Shown here in pieces: positions 17,544-25,629 of a stretch of DNA of 64,000 nucleotides (within the stretch, counting starts at the first letter, position 1; each line of letters opens with the position of its first letter). The translations under genes were made by a program, and so were the position numbers. Source of the DNA: Ralstonia condita (GTDB lineage: Bacteria > Pseudomonadota > Gammaproteobacteria > Burkholderiales > Burkholderiaceae); contig NZ_CATYWO010000005.1 in assembly GCF_958405655.1 (NCBI RefSeq), positions 1 through 64,000 on the forward strand, in the 5' to 3' direction. Under the pieces are notes generated by a model, which did not search any database, had not been told where the DNA came from, and worked only from the letters and a program-made list of their open reading frames with translations.

Positions 17544-17654
17544 TCAGAGTTGCCGCGTGTAGGTGCGTGCCTGATACAGCGCCAGCGCGCTCAGGCCGAC
17601 GATCACCACGATCGCCAGCACATCGGCAAACGGGTAGCCCCAGTAGTGCGTCAT
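17544..17654 (-). CDS. 36-residue single-helix membrane microprotein
   Basis: A 36-aa open frame whose ATG overlaps the stop of the upstream winged-helix gene as ATGA. It reads as a polar aromatic N-terminus (MTHYWGYPF), one hydrophobic helix of about 19 residues (ADVLAIVVIVGLSALALYQ) and a basic tail (ARTYTRQL), a typical small transmembrane protein. The tight coupling in a three-gene set led by a DMT transporter suggests it is an accessory subunit of that transporter. It is below the usual gene-calling size; support comes from the overlap and composition, not from homology. Confidence 0.6.
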   Translation of the reverse strand: MTHYWGYPFADVLAIVVIVGLSALALYQARTYTRQL

Positions 17655-17959
17655 GGCGTGGTCTCCTTCGGTTCGGGTTCGAGATCGATGAGTCCGGTAT
17701 CGGCCATGCGCTGGCGGCCGAACTCGGTGATGGCGTAGCGGAAATGCATCTTTCCCGTGGCTTCATCCAGCGCGTCTTCCGGCGTTTGCACGAGGCCGCC
17801 GGAGTACAGGTCGGCAAGGATGGCCCGGATGCTGCCCGTCCAGTAGTCGTCTTCCGGCTTGCCGTACTCCTGGCAGGTGCGATGTGCGATATCGCCGTCC
17901 CAGCGTGCCTTGCCTGTGGACAGCAACTGGAGGATGTAGCCCTTCATGTGCAGTTTCAT
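17651..17959 (-). CDS. Small winged-helix-like protein
   Basis: A 102-aa protein coupled on both sides: its ATG overlaps the transporter stop (ATGA) and its own stop overlaps the microprotein start (ATGA). The sequence has the pattern of a minimal winged helix: MKGYILQLLSTGKA, a middle helix with DDYWTGSIRAILADLYSGGLV, and a beta wing ending in KMHFRYAITEFGRQRMADTGL, comparable to PadR-type or replication-initiator-like folds. No ligand-binding domain is present. It could regulate the operon or act as a cytoplasmic partner of the transporter; I do not recognise a named family with confidence. Confidence 0.75.
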   Translation of the reverse strand: MKLHMKGYILQLLSTGKARWDGDIAHRTCQEYGKPEDDYWTGSIRAILADLYSGGLVQTPEDALDEATGKMHFRYAITEFGRQRMADTGLIDLEPEPKETTP

Positions 17960-19026
17960 GCGTGGGTCTCCGACGGGGTTGCCGGTGCCACACCGCGAAT
18001 GACTTCCAGGTTCTCGGCGTTTTCCGACACCATGACGAAGCCACCGAAGATCACCAGCGCGAGCCCGATCACGAAGTACCACTCCGGAAACTGCAGCGTG
18101 AAGATGGCCGTGAAGAGCGTCGCAAACATGGCATAGAACGCGCCCAGCGCCTGGCCGCGTCCGACGCCGATCAGCGGGAACGACTTGTACCAGGCTACCG
18201 CGCAGAACGAGAACGTGAGCCCGCCCACCGTGAGCCAGAGCAGCGCCTTGCTGTGCAGGATGCCCGCCGCGATCTCGGTGACGGGAACGGGCACCTGCGC
18301 AAACCATGCGATGGCGGGCAACACGAAGGCGACCCAGTAGATGGCCTCTGCGGTGTAGCGGATCGAGACGCCGCAATCCGGGTCCGTCACGTCCATCGCC
18401 CGGCCGACGATCGCGCCTTCCAGCCCCCAGCCCACGGCTGCCATGGCGCCCCCCAGGTAGCCGATCCACGCGTTGCCGTCGCCGTGCGACTCGGCCATCA
18501 GCGCCGGCGCATAGATGGCTACGCCGCCCAGGATGATGATGGCGATGCCCACCGCCGCCCGCGCGCTGATGCGCTCGTTGTACCAAAGCTTGGCCACCGT
18601 GGCGCCGACGACCGGGTACAGCAAGCCGGCGACTGCTGCGAACACCGCACCCACATAGCCCATTGCCAGATACGAGCCGAAGTTGGCCATCAGGCCCCCG
18701 GCCACTGCCGCGATGAAGTACCAGCGGGAGATCTTGCGGAATTGGCCGAGGGTCCGGAAGTAGTCGCCGAGCTTGCCGAGCGTGCCAAGCCACACCCACT
18801 GGAAGACCATCACCATGCAGCTATGGACAGCCGTGATGACGGCTGCACACGTCAGGAAGATCCGCGGATCGGAAAGGTCGAGCGCTGCAAAGGGCGATTC
18901 GTGCCACACGGCCGTGCCCGGCACATACCAGGCGCCCCACAGGACCGCGGCCCACAGCGCCCAGCGGTAGCCCCACTGCAGGGTGCGTCGATGATGCGCC
19001 GCGCGGGCGACGGAGGAAGCAGACAA
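17956..19026 (-). CDS. DMT/EamA-superfamily transporter, possible choline-type substrate
   Basis: A 356-aa membrane protein with about ten helices in two EamA-like halves, for example GWYVPGTAVW-like first helix, GGLMANFGSYLAMGYVGAVF and the second-half LGAFYAMFATLFTAIF. TTG 19026 is the preferred start because AAGGAG lies six bases before it; a GTG at 19056 lacks one. It heads a translationally coupled set with a winged-helix protein and a microprotein. Its location between phospholipase C and betaine-synthesis genes suggests transport of choline or a related quaternary amine, and DMT proteins such as LicB do carry choline, but this is inference. Confidence 0.8.
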   Translation of the reverse strand: MSASSVARAAHHRRTLQWGYRWALWAAVLWGAWYVPGTAVWHESPFAALDLSDPRIFLTCAAVITAVHSCMVMVFQWVWLGTLGKLGDYFRTLGQFRKISRWYFIAAVAGGLMANFGSYLAMGYVGAVFAAVAGLLYPVVGATVAKLWYNERISARAAVGIAIIILGGVAIYAPALMAESHGDGNAWIGYLGGAMAAVGWGLEGAIVGRAMDVTDPDCGVSIRYTAEAIYWVAFVLPAIAWFAQVPVPVTEIAAGILHSKALLWLTVGGLTFSFCAVAWYKSFPLIGVGRGQALGAFYAMFATLFTAIFTLQFPEWYFVIGLALVIFGGFVMVSENAENLEVIRGVAPATPSETHA

Positions 19027-19203
19027 AACGGTCTCCTTGTTCTGGACGCGCGGCACACCGGGGCGGCCAACGCGTGAGTTACTGGAGGTCTAGAAATAAA
19101 CCAGGGGTGTTTTCGGGTGAGTCTGTGCCGGCCCTCCAGGCATGCCGGAAACTCCGTCGCAAGCGTCGGACGGAAGGGTGAGAAGGGGGACGCCCGCAAG
19201 CGA

Positions 19204-20649
19204 CTACGACGCCCCGGCTTCGGGAACCGTGTCAACCACGGTAATGAGATGCAGCGGTGCTTCAGTGGCTGGATCCCGGGCCAGCGAACTGGTCAGCCGG
19301 ACCCGCACGGCCGATCCATCGCCGCGTACCAATTGCAGCGTCAGCGCATAGGCGGGCACCGTCCCGCCGAGCAGTTCGCCGTATTCGCGCAGGTGACGAG
19401 CGAGATCATCGCGATGCGTCAGGTCGAGCAGCGTACGCTGCTGCAGCATGGCTTCGGGCTGGCCCAATAGCGTGCACAGCCACGGGTTGGCTCGCAGGCA
19501 GCGGCCTTCCAGGCTCACCTGCGCGATGCCGACCGGCGCCTGCTCGAACAACGTACGCAGCTTGGCCTCGCTGTCGCGGAAGGCGGCTTGCGCGTCCATC
19601 TCGGCCGTCACGTCCTGCGCGGCACCGATCATCATCGGCGTGGCGCCGGACGCGTCCTGCGGCTCGCCTTCTTCGCGAAGGTGCCGGCGCGTGCCGTCGG
19701 GCAGGGCGATCGTGTATTCCACGCGATACGGCTGGCGTGTGGCGACGGCCTGGTCGAGCACGGCCTGCACGCGGGCACGGTCGGCCGGAACGATCGCCTC
19801 GAGGTAGCGCGCCATCGAGACCGGCGTAGCCTGAGGTATCCAGCCAAAGAGGCGATATGCCTCGTCGGTCCAGCGGCAGGCGTCGGTGCCGGGTTCCCAG
19901 AGCCAACTGCCGAGATGGGCGATCTGCTGCGCCTTGGCGAGCAGCGCCTCGGAGTCGCGCAGGGCAGCCTCCGCTGCATGGCGCTCGGTGGTGTCCAGGC
20001 TCAGGCCGATCATCTTGACGGGCCGGTCCTGCGCGTCGCGCACGAGCGTCGCGCGGGAGATGATCCAGCGCACCGTATCGGGCGCCGGAGCAATGCGGAA
20101 TTCGTGCGCGTAGACTCCGCCGGCCGCCAGGTTCTGCGCGATGGCAGCCTGCACGCCCGGCACGTCTGCGGGGACGACGCATTGCCAGAAATCGTCCAGC
20201 GTGCGGATCGCTCGGCCGAACAGCCGCGCCACGTTGGGCGAGTACGCGACCGCATCCGTCAGCAGGTTCCACTCCCAGGTGACCACGCCGGAGATCTCCT
20301 GCGCGAACGTCATGCGCGCCTCGCTTTCCATGATGGCGGCCAAGTGCTTCTGACGGCCTTCCCGGGCGCGGGCATCGGTAGTCAGGCTCGCTTCCAGATC
20401 GGCAAGCGCGCGATCGCCGTAGCGCAGCCAGAGCCAATTCACGTTCAGGAACCGCGCCAGCGCCAGCAGGTTGGCGTATTCGATTTCGCCGCCGCGCGTC
20501 CATTTGTGCACCGCCGAAGGCGATACCCCCAGCGCCGCCGCCACCTGTTTGAGCTGGATACGGCCGCGCGTCAGCACGCCTTTGAGGCGGCCGGCGAAGC
20601 TGTCGTCATCAAGCGGGCCGTCGGACGGCGGAAGTGCAGCGGCGGTCAT
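19204..20649 (-). CDS. XRE-type HTH regulator with three PAS domains
   Basis: A 481-aa protein with an N-terminal Cro/CI-type helix-turn-helix (about residues 18-70, core LKQVAAALGVSPSAVHKW) followed by three PAS/PAC modules at about 105-230, 235-355 and 360-478; the PAC motifs GLSLDTTERHAAEAALRDSE and GAAQDVTAEMDAQAAFRDSE are clear. There is no histidine kinase, GGDEF, EAL or sigma-54 domain, so the PAS array would feed directly into DNA binding. It is transcribed divergently from betaine aldehyde dehydrogenase across an AT-rich spacer, making that promoter its likely target. No BetI-type TetR repressor is present in this locus. Confidence 0.85.
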   Translation of the reverse strand: MTAAALPPSDGPLDDDSFAGRLKGVLTRGRIQLKQVAAALGVSPSAVHKWTRGGEIEYANLLALARFLNVNWLWLRYGDRALADLEASLTTDARAREGRQKHLAAIMESEARMTFAQEISGVVTWEWNLLTDAVAYSPNVARLFGRAIRTLDDFWQCVVPADVPGVQAAIAQNLAAGGVYAHEFRIAPAPDTVRWIISRATLVRDAQDRPVKMIGLSLDTTERHAAEAALRDSEALLAKAQQIAHLGSWLWEPGTDACRWTDEAYRLFGWIPQATPVSMARYLEAIVPADRARVQAVLDQAVATRQPYRVEYTIALPDGTRRHLREEGEPQDASGATPMMIGAAQDVTAEMDAQAAFRDSEAKLRTLFEQAPVGIAQVSLEGRCLRANPWLCTLLGQPEAMLQQRTLLDLTHRDDLARHLREYGELLGGTVPAYALTLQLVRGDGSAVRVRLTSSLARDPATEAPLHLITVVDTVPEAGAS

Positions 20650-20913
20650 GAAAGGGAATTCACTGGAAGTTGTTTGCGACAGTATAACGGCTTAAAAATA
20701 GCGAAAAACTATGAAATAAAGTGATTGGTAGCCCATAACGATTGGCGTCAGGCAACTAATTCTTTCTAGACTAGTCGAAAATTCTCCAAAGGTAAATAAA
20801 AACACTGATAGTGAATTTATGGGTCGCCGCGCTGGGTGCGTCCGTTGAGGCGCAACGGTCGGCATGTCGGGCGCCGTCTTCCTCGGGCGCCAGCCATCAA
20901 CCGGTTACTGGAT
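20650..20913. promoter_or_regulatory. AT-rich divergent control region
   Basis: The 264 bases between the XRE-PAS regulator and the aldehyde dehydrogenase gene. 20690-20820 is strikingly AT-rich against the GC-rich surroundings, as expected for divergent promoters and regulator binding. I could not pick out a convincing inverted repeat or paired -35/-10 set. Confidence 0.45.
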
Positions 20914-22437
20914 ATGACGCAAGTTTCCCTCTCCACCGATCTCCGCTCCGCCACCGTGGCGCCTCGTCTCGATCTGTATATCGACGGCCGGTGGGTGCCG
21001 CCCGAAGGCGGGGTGTACCGCGATATCGTCGATCCGGCCACAGAGAACGTTCTGACGCAGGCTGCGGACGCCTCGGTTGCCGACGCCCAGCGTGCCATTG
21101 CTGCCGCGCGTCGCGCGTTCGACGAGGGCCCGTGGCGTGAGACCGGCGCGCGCGAGCGGTCGCGCCTTCTCAACCGCGTTGCGGACGCCATTGACGCCGA
21201 CGCAGAGCACCTGGCGACGCTCGAATCGCTGAATACGGGCAAGACGCTCGTCGAGAGCCGCTGGGATATGGATGGCATTGCCGCCACCTTCCGCTACTTC
21301 GCGGGGCTGGTGGCGACCGAGTCGGGTCTGATCAACGAAGCGCCGTCGCATGTGATCAGCCGCACGTTGCGCGAGCCGGTGGGCGTGTGCGGCCTGATCA
21401 CGCCGTGGAACTACCCGCTGCTGCAGGCGGCATGGAAGATCGCCCCCGCGCTGGGTGCGGGCAACACGGTCATCGTCAAGCCGAGCAACCTGACACCTCT
21501 GACCACCCACCGCTTGACCGAACTGCTCATCGACGTCGGCTTGCCGGCGGGCGTCTTCAACCTCGTCACGGGGGCGGGCGAAGCGGGGGCCGAGCTGTCG
21601 CGCAACCTGGACGTGGATCTGGTGTCGTTCACGGGCGGTGCGGTTGCCGGGGCGGCCGTCATGCAGGCGGCCGTCGGCAACTTCAAGAAGATCGCGCTGG
21701 AGCTGGGCGGCAAGAACCCGAACATCATCTTCGACGATGCCGATTTCGACGCCGCTGTGGACTACGCACTGAATGCGGCGTTCTTCCATGCCGGGCAGGT
21801 GTGCTCCGCCGGCTCGCGGCTGATGCTCCAGGACGGCATCCATGACCGCTTCGTCGAGGCGCTGGTCGAGCGCGTCAAGCGCATCCGCTTGGGCAACGGC
21901 TTTGCCGAGGGCACGCAGATGGGGCCGGTGCAATCGGCATTCCAGCGCCAGAAGATTCTCAACCTGATCCACGCTGGCGTGCACGAAGGCGCAGTGCTGC
22001 GCTGCGGAGGCAAGGTGCCGGCAGGCGAGGCATTCGAGCGGGGCTTCTGGCTGGAGCCGACCGTGCTGACCCACGTGCACGACGACATGAAGATCGCCAC
22101 CGAAGAGATCTTCGGCCCCGCGCTCACCGTCGAGCGCTTCGCAACGGAAGACGAGGCGGTACGCCGCGCCAATAACACGCCGTTCGGCCTGGCCGGGGCG
22201 GTGTGGACGCGCGATCTCGATTGCGCCAACCGCGTGAGCCGCGCATTGCGTTTCGGCACCGTCTGGGCCAACGACTATCACCCGTACTTCCCCGAAGCGC
22301 CTTGGGGCGGCTACAAGGCCAGCGGCATCGGCCGGGAGCTCGGTCGTGGCGGCCTGGACGAGTACACCGAGCTCAAGCACAGCTATATCAACCTCGCCCC
22401 GAGCCCCATGCGCTGGTTCGGTGCGGACGTGCAGTGA
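20914..22437 (+). CDS. betB: Betaine aldehyde dehydrogenase-type NAD(P)-dependent aldehyde dehydrogenase
   Basis: A 507-aa aldehyde dehydrogenase predicted to oxidise betaine aldehyde to glycine betaine. The catalytic Cys297 is in HAGQVCSAGSR, the general-base Glu in LELGGKNPNIIF, and the cofactor-binding ITPWNYPLLQAAWK region is intact. ATG 20914 (MTQVSL) is chosen because the longer frame to 20836 is Arg-rich shadow. The choline dehydrogenase gene begins 17 bases after its stop, strongly supporting the substrate. Related family members act on other amino-aldehydes, so betB is a context-assisted call. Confidence 0.85.
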   Translation: MTQVSLSTDLRSATVAPRLDLYIDGRWVPPEGGVYRDIVDPATENVLTQAADASVADAQRAIAAARRAFDEGPWRETGARERSRLLNRVADAIDADAEHLATLESLNTGKTLVESRWDMDGIAATFRYFAGLVATESGLINEAPSHVISRTLREPVGVCGLITPWNYPLLQAAWKIAPALGAGNTVIVKPSNLTPLTTHRLTELLIDVGLPAGVFNLVTGAGEAGAELSRNLDVDLVSFTGGAVAGAAVMQAAVGNFKKIALELGGKNPNIIFDDADFDAAVDYALNAAFFHAGQVCSAGSRLMLQDGIHDRFVEALVERVKRIRLGNGFAEGTQMGPVQSAFQRQKILNLIHAGVHEGAVLRCGGKVPAGEAFERGFWLEPTVLTHVHDDMKIATEEIFGPALTVERFATEDEAVRRANNTPFGLAGAVWTRDLDCANRVSRALRFGTVWANDYHPYFPEAPWGGYKASGIGRELGRGGLDEYTELKHSYINLAPSPMRWFGADVQ

Positions 22438-22454
22438 CAATGGGAGGGCCAGTT

Positions 22455-24188
22455 TTGACGACGAACACCGTACAGGAATACGACTACATCATCGTGGGCG
22501 CGGGCTCTGCCGGCTGCGTGCTGGCAGCGCGCCTGACCGAAGACCCGGGCGTGACCGTCCTGCTGCTCGAGGCGGGCGGTCCGGACCACCGCTGGGATTT
22601 CCGCACGCAGATGCCGGCCGCACTCGCGCATCCGCTGCAAGGCACCACGTACAACTGGGCCTACGAAACCGAGCCCGAGCCACACATGAACAACCGCCGC
22701 ATGGCGCAGGGGCGCGGCAAGGGGCTGGGCGGCTCGTCGCTCATCAATGGCATGTGTTTCATTCGCGGCAACGCGATGGATTACGAGCGCTGGGCGAGCG
22801 ATTTCCAGCTGGACGACTGGACCTACGCCGATTGCCTGCCGTACTTCCGCAAGTCGGAAACCTACGACAAGGGCGCCAACGACTGGCATGGCGATGCCGG
22901 CCCGCTGCACGTCACCACGCCCAAGCGCGACAACAGCCTGCTCTTTCACGCCTTCATCGAGGCGGGAGAGCAAGCCGGCATTCCGGCCACCGACGACCTG
23001 AACGGCTATCGCCAGGAAGGCCTGGGCCCGATGGACCGCACCGTCACCGCCAAGGGCCGCCGCTGCAGCACCTCGCTTGCCTATCTGGACACCGCTCGCC
23101 GGCGCCCGACGCTGACGGTGTTACCGCGAGTGCTGGCGGATCGCGTCCTCTTCGAGGGGACGCGCGCAGTGGGTGTGGAGGCGCTGATGGATGGACAGCG
23201 CCAGACGTGGCGCGCGCGCCGCGAGGTGATCGTGAGCAGCGGCGCCATCGCTTCGCCCCAACTGCTGATGCGTTCGGGCGTGGGCAATGCCGACGAGCTG
23301 CGCGCGCTGGGTATCCATTCCGTTGCGCATCTGCCGGGCATGGGCGAGAACCTGCAGGATCACCTCGAGATGTACATCCAGTACGAGTGCATCCGGCCAG
23401 TCTCGATCTATCCAGCGACGCTCTGGTACAACAAGCCAAAGGTGGGGCTGGAGTGGTATCTGCACGGCAGCGGCCCCGGCGCGAGCAATCATTTCGAAGC
23501 GGGTGGCTTCATCCGCAGCGACGACAGCGTCGAGTGGCCGAATCTCCAGTATCACTTCCTGCCGCTGGCCGTGAACTACGACGGTAGCAATCCGGTGCGG
23601 ATGCACGGGTTCCAGTGCCACGTCGGGTCAATGCGCTCGCCCTCCACGGGTTACGTCAAGCTGGCCTCGCGTGACCCGCGCGACAAGCCGCGCATCCTCT
23701 TCAACTACATGGCCCATGACGTGGACTGGCGGGAATTTCGCGCCGGTGTGCGCATCACGCGCGACATCATCGCGCAGCGGGCATTCGACGCATACCGCGG
23801 ACGCGAAATCAGCCCCGGCCCCGGCGTACAGACCGATGCCGAGATCGACGCCTTCGTGCGCAGTCATGCCGAGACTGCGCTGCATCCGTCCTGCACCTGC
23901 AAGATGGGGCCGCCCAACGATCCGATGGCCGTGGTCGACCACGAAGGCCGCGTGCATGGACTCGACGGACTGCGCGTGGTCGATGCGTCGATCATGCCGC
24001 GCATCGTCACCGGCAACCTGAATGCACCGACCATCATGATCGCCGAGAAGATCGCCGACCGCATCCGCGCTGTGGCCCCGCTCGCGCGCGCCGAAGCCGC
24101 GTTCTACGTGGCCGGCAAATCGCCGCTGCAGGCGCCGCTGCCGGCATCGACGCGAGCGCTCGTGGCTGATGAACTGGTGACGGCCTGA
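22455..24188 (+). CDS. betA: Choline dehydrogenase-like GMC oxidoreductase
   Basis: FAD-dependent membrane-associated GMC oxidoreductase (577 aa) predicted to oxidise choline to betaine aldehyde. The FAD-binding GAGSAG is at residues 15-20, followed by the GMC signatures GKGLGGSSLINGM and SSGAIASPQLLMRSG; the C-terminal catalytic region HPSCTCKMG and VVDASIMP are present. TTG 22455 follows a GGGAGGG ribosome site by five bases; an ATG at 22440 is an alternative. The stop overlaps the porin gene by one base. C-terminal extension of about 40 residues beyond the family core is variable. Confidence 0.88.
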   Translation: MTTNTVQEYDYIIVGAGSAGCVLAARLTEDPGVTVLLLEAGGPDHRWDFRTQMPAALAHPLQGTTYNWAYETEPEPHMNNRRMAQGRGKGLGGSSLINGMCFIRGNAMDYERWASDFQLDDWTYADCLPYFRKSETYDKGANDWHGDAGPLHVTTPKRDNSLLFHAFIEAGEQAGIPATDDLNGYRQEGLGPMDRTVTAKGRRCSTSLAYLDTARRRPTLTVLPRVLADRVLFEGTRAVGVEALMDGQRQTWRARREVIVSSGAIASPQLLMRSGVGNADELRALGIHSVAHLPGMGENLQDHLEMYIQYECIRPVSIYPATLWYNKPKVGLEWYLHGSGPGASNHFEAGGFIRSDDSVEWPNLQYHFLPLAVNYDGSNPVRMHGFQCHVGSMRSPSTGYVKLASRDPRDKPRILFNYMAHDVDWREFRAGVRITRDIIAQRAFDAYRGREISPGPGVQTDAEIDAFVRSHAETALHPSCTCKMGPPNDPMAVVDHEGRVHGLDGLRVVDASIMPRIVTGNLNAPTIMIAEKIADRIRAVAPLARAEAAFYVAGKSPLQAPLPASTRALVADELVTA

Positions 24189-24997
24189 TGCGCCGGTGCC
24201 GAACTGCATCGGTGCTGGGCGGGGCGGTGGCGTGCCTGGCCGCGCCGCCCGCGTGGGCGGACGGTGTGACGGTGAGCGAGAGCAAGCGCTGGTCGGCCAA
24301 TGCCTCGGTCGTCTCGCAGTACGTCTCGCGCGGCTTGCGACAGACGTGGGGCAGGCCGGCGCTGCAGGCCGGTGTCGACTACACCGCGCCGAATGGCTTT
24401 TACGCCGGTGCCTGGGGCGCACAGGTGAGCAGTCACGTCATCGCAGGCGGCCATGCCGAGATCGACACCTACGTCGGCTACGCCGCCACGACAGCGCACG
24501 ACATCGCGCTCACCACGGGGCTCTACCGCTACTGGTATCCCGGCGCGCGCTACGACCGGGCATTCGCGGGCGGCCCTGCGACCGGCTACGGCTATACCGA
24601 ATGGATGGTCGGCGCCGGCTGGCGCGGCGTGTCGGTCAAACTGTGGACGTCGCTGTCGAACTACTTCGGTCTCGATGGCAACACGCTGGCCGATGGTATC
24701 GACAAGGGCTCCCGCGGCTCGACCTACGCCGAGATCAACTGGGCGGTGCCGATCGGCAGTGATGTCACGCTCGGCCTGCACGTGGGACATGAGCACGTGC
24801 GGCACCACAGCGCGTTCAGCTTCACCGATTACCGCATCGAACTGTCGCGGCCCCTCAACAAGTCCTTGACCGTCTCAGCGGCCTTCACCGGCGCGGACGC
24901 GCCTGCCTATGCCAGCCAGGCATCCGCGCGCAATGGCATCGATCGCATGACGCTCGGGCGCCGCACCGTCGCGCTCAAACTGACGGCGACGTACTGA
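24188..24997 (+). CDS. TorF-family putative porin (choline region)
   Basis: A 269-aa predicted outer-membrane beta-barrel with a signal peptide cleaved after AWA (about residue 25). Features of the family are the early YVSRGLRQTWGRPALQAGVDY strand pair (given here as two adjacent motifs, YVSRGLRQTWG and RPALQAGVDY), alternating aromatic residues and a terminal aromatic residue (LTATY). Its ATG overlaps the betA stop by one base, so it is co-translated with choline dehydrogenase and may be the outer-membrane entry route for choline or betaine. A paralogue sits upstream of glnK at 43076. Confidence 0.8.
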   Translation: MRRCRTASVLGGAVACLAAPPAWADGVTVSESKRWSANASVVSQYVSRGLRQTWGRPALQAGVDYTAPNGFYAGAWGAQVSSHVIAGGHAEIDTYVGYAATTAHDIALTTGLYRYWYPGARYDRAFAGGPATGYGYTEWMVGAGWRGVSVKLWTSLSNYFGLDGNTLADGIDKGSRGSTYAEINWAVPIGSDVTLGLHVGHEHVRHHSAFSFTDYRIELSRPLNKSLTVSAAFTGADAPAYASQASARNGIDRMTLGRRTVALKLTATY

Positions 24998-25065
24998 ACC
25001 GCGTCCGGCGGAGGCTTCTCCTCGCAACCCTTTCTCCACCACCATCGCTCTGAGAGCAACACACC

Positions 25066-25368
25066 ATGGCCTCCCTGGGTTTTACCGACGTTGTCGGTCT
25101 GGTCGGCGTCGCCGCCTATGTTTCGGCGCACTTTGGCGTGCAGGTCCTGCACAAGCCGCCGACTGGCGCATTTGCCGTTCGCCTCAACCTGCTCGGACCG
25201 ACGTGCATCCTCATTTCGCTGATGGGCGCGTTCAACCTGGCGTCGTTTCTCACGCAGTGCTTTTGGCTTGCGCTGACGCTGATGGGCTGGTGGCGTAACA
25301 AGCAGGCGGGGCGCGTGGTGATGGAGGCACCCGGGGCGCCGCGCCCGGGACGGCCGGCCCAGCCATGA
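25066..25368 (+). CDS. CBU_0592-like small membrane protein
   Basis: A 100-aa protein with three predicted membrane helices and the pattern of the CBU_0592 family: DVVGLVGVAAYVSAHFGVQ, FAVRLNLLGPTCILISLMGAF with NLASFLTQCFW, and a short WWRNK tail. Function is unknown. It follows the porin by about 70 bases and precedes a terminator, so it is probably the last gene of betB-betA-porin. Confidence 0.75.
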   Translation: MASLGFTDVVGLVGVAAYVSAHFGVQVLHKPPTGAFAVRLNLLGPTCILISLMGAFNLASFLTQCFWLALTLMGWWRNKQAGRVVMEAPGAPRPGRPAQP

Positions 25369-25389
25369 CGCCGCGCCAAGCAAGGGAAC

Positions 25390-25417
25390 GCCGCGCCACT
25401 GTGCGCGGCTTTTTCTT
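25390..25417 (+). terminator. Rho-independent terminator
   Basis: Stem GCCGCGC/GCGCGGC with a six-base loop and a TTTTTCTTT tail. It ends the betB-betA-porin-small membrane protein unit. Confidence 0.85.
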
Positions 25418-25629
25418 TCAGCAACAAGGTGCCAAAACCAACAGGGTTCTTCCGTTCCGACGTGCGGGGTGATGTTCAAGGCACGAAAACGGCATTCCAC
25501 TATTGTTGATGATAAGGGAACAGTCTTTTCTTGGATCATTCATTTATCAATCAATGGCAACGATCTATTCTGGTCACAAGCGCAACGAACCGAGCGCAAC
25601 CGAACATCCAGATCCATCAGGAGTCAATC

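Noticed and set aside
20764..20778. TCTAGA next to ACTAGT as a regulator-binding palindrome
   Set aside because: Two adjacent six-base palindromes without wider symmetry; chance is likely in an AT-rich stretch.
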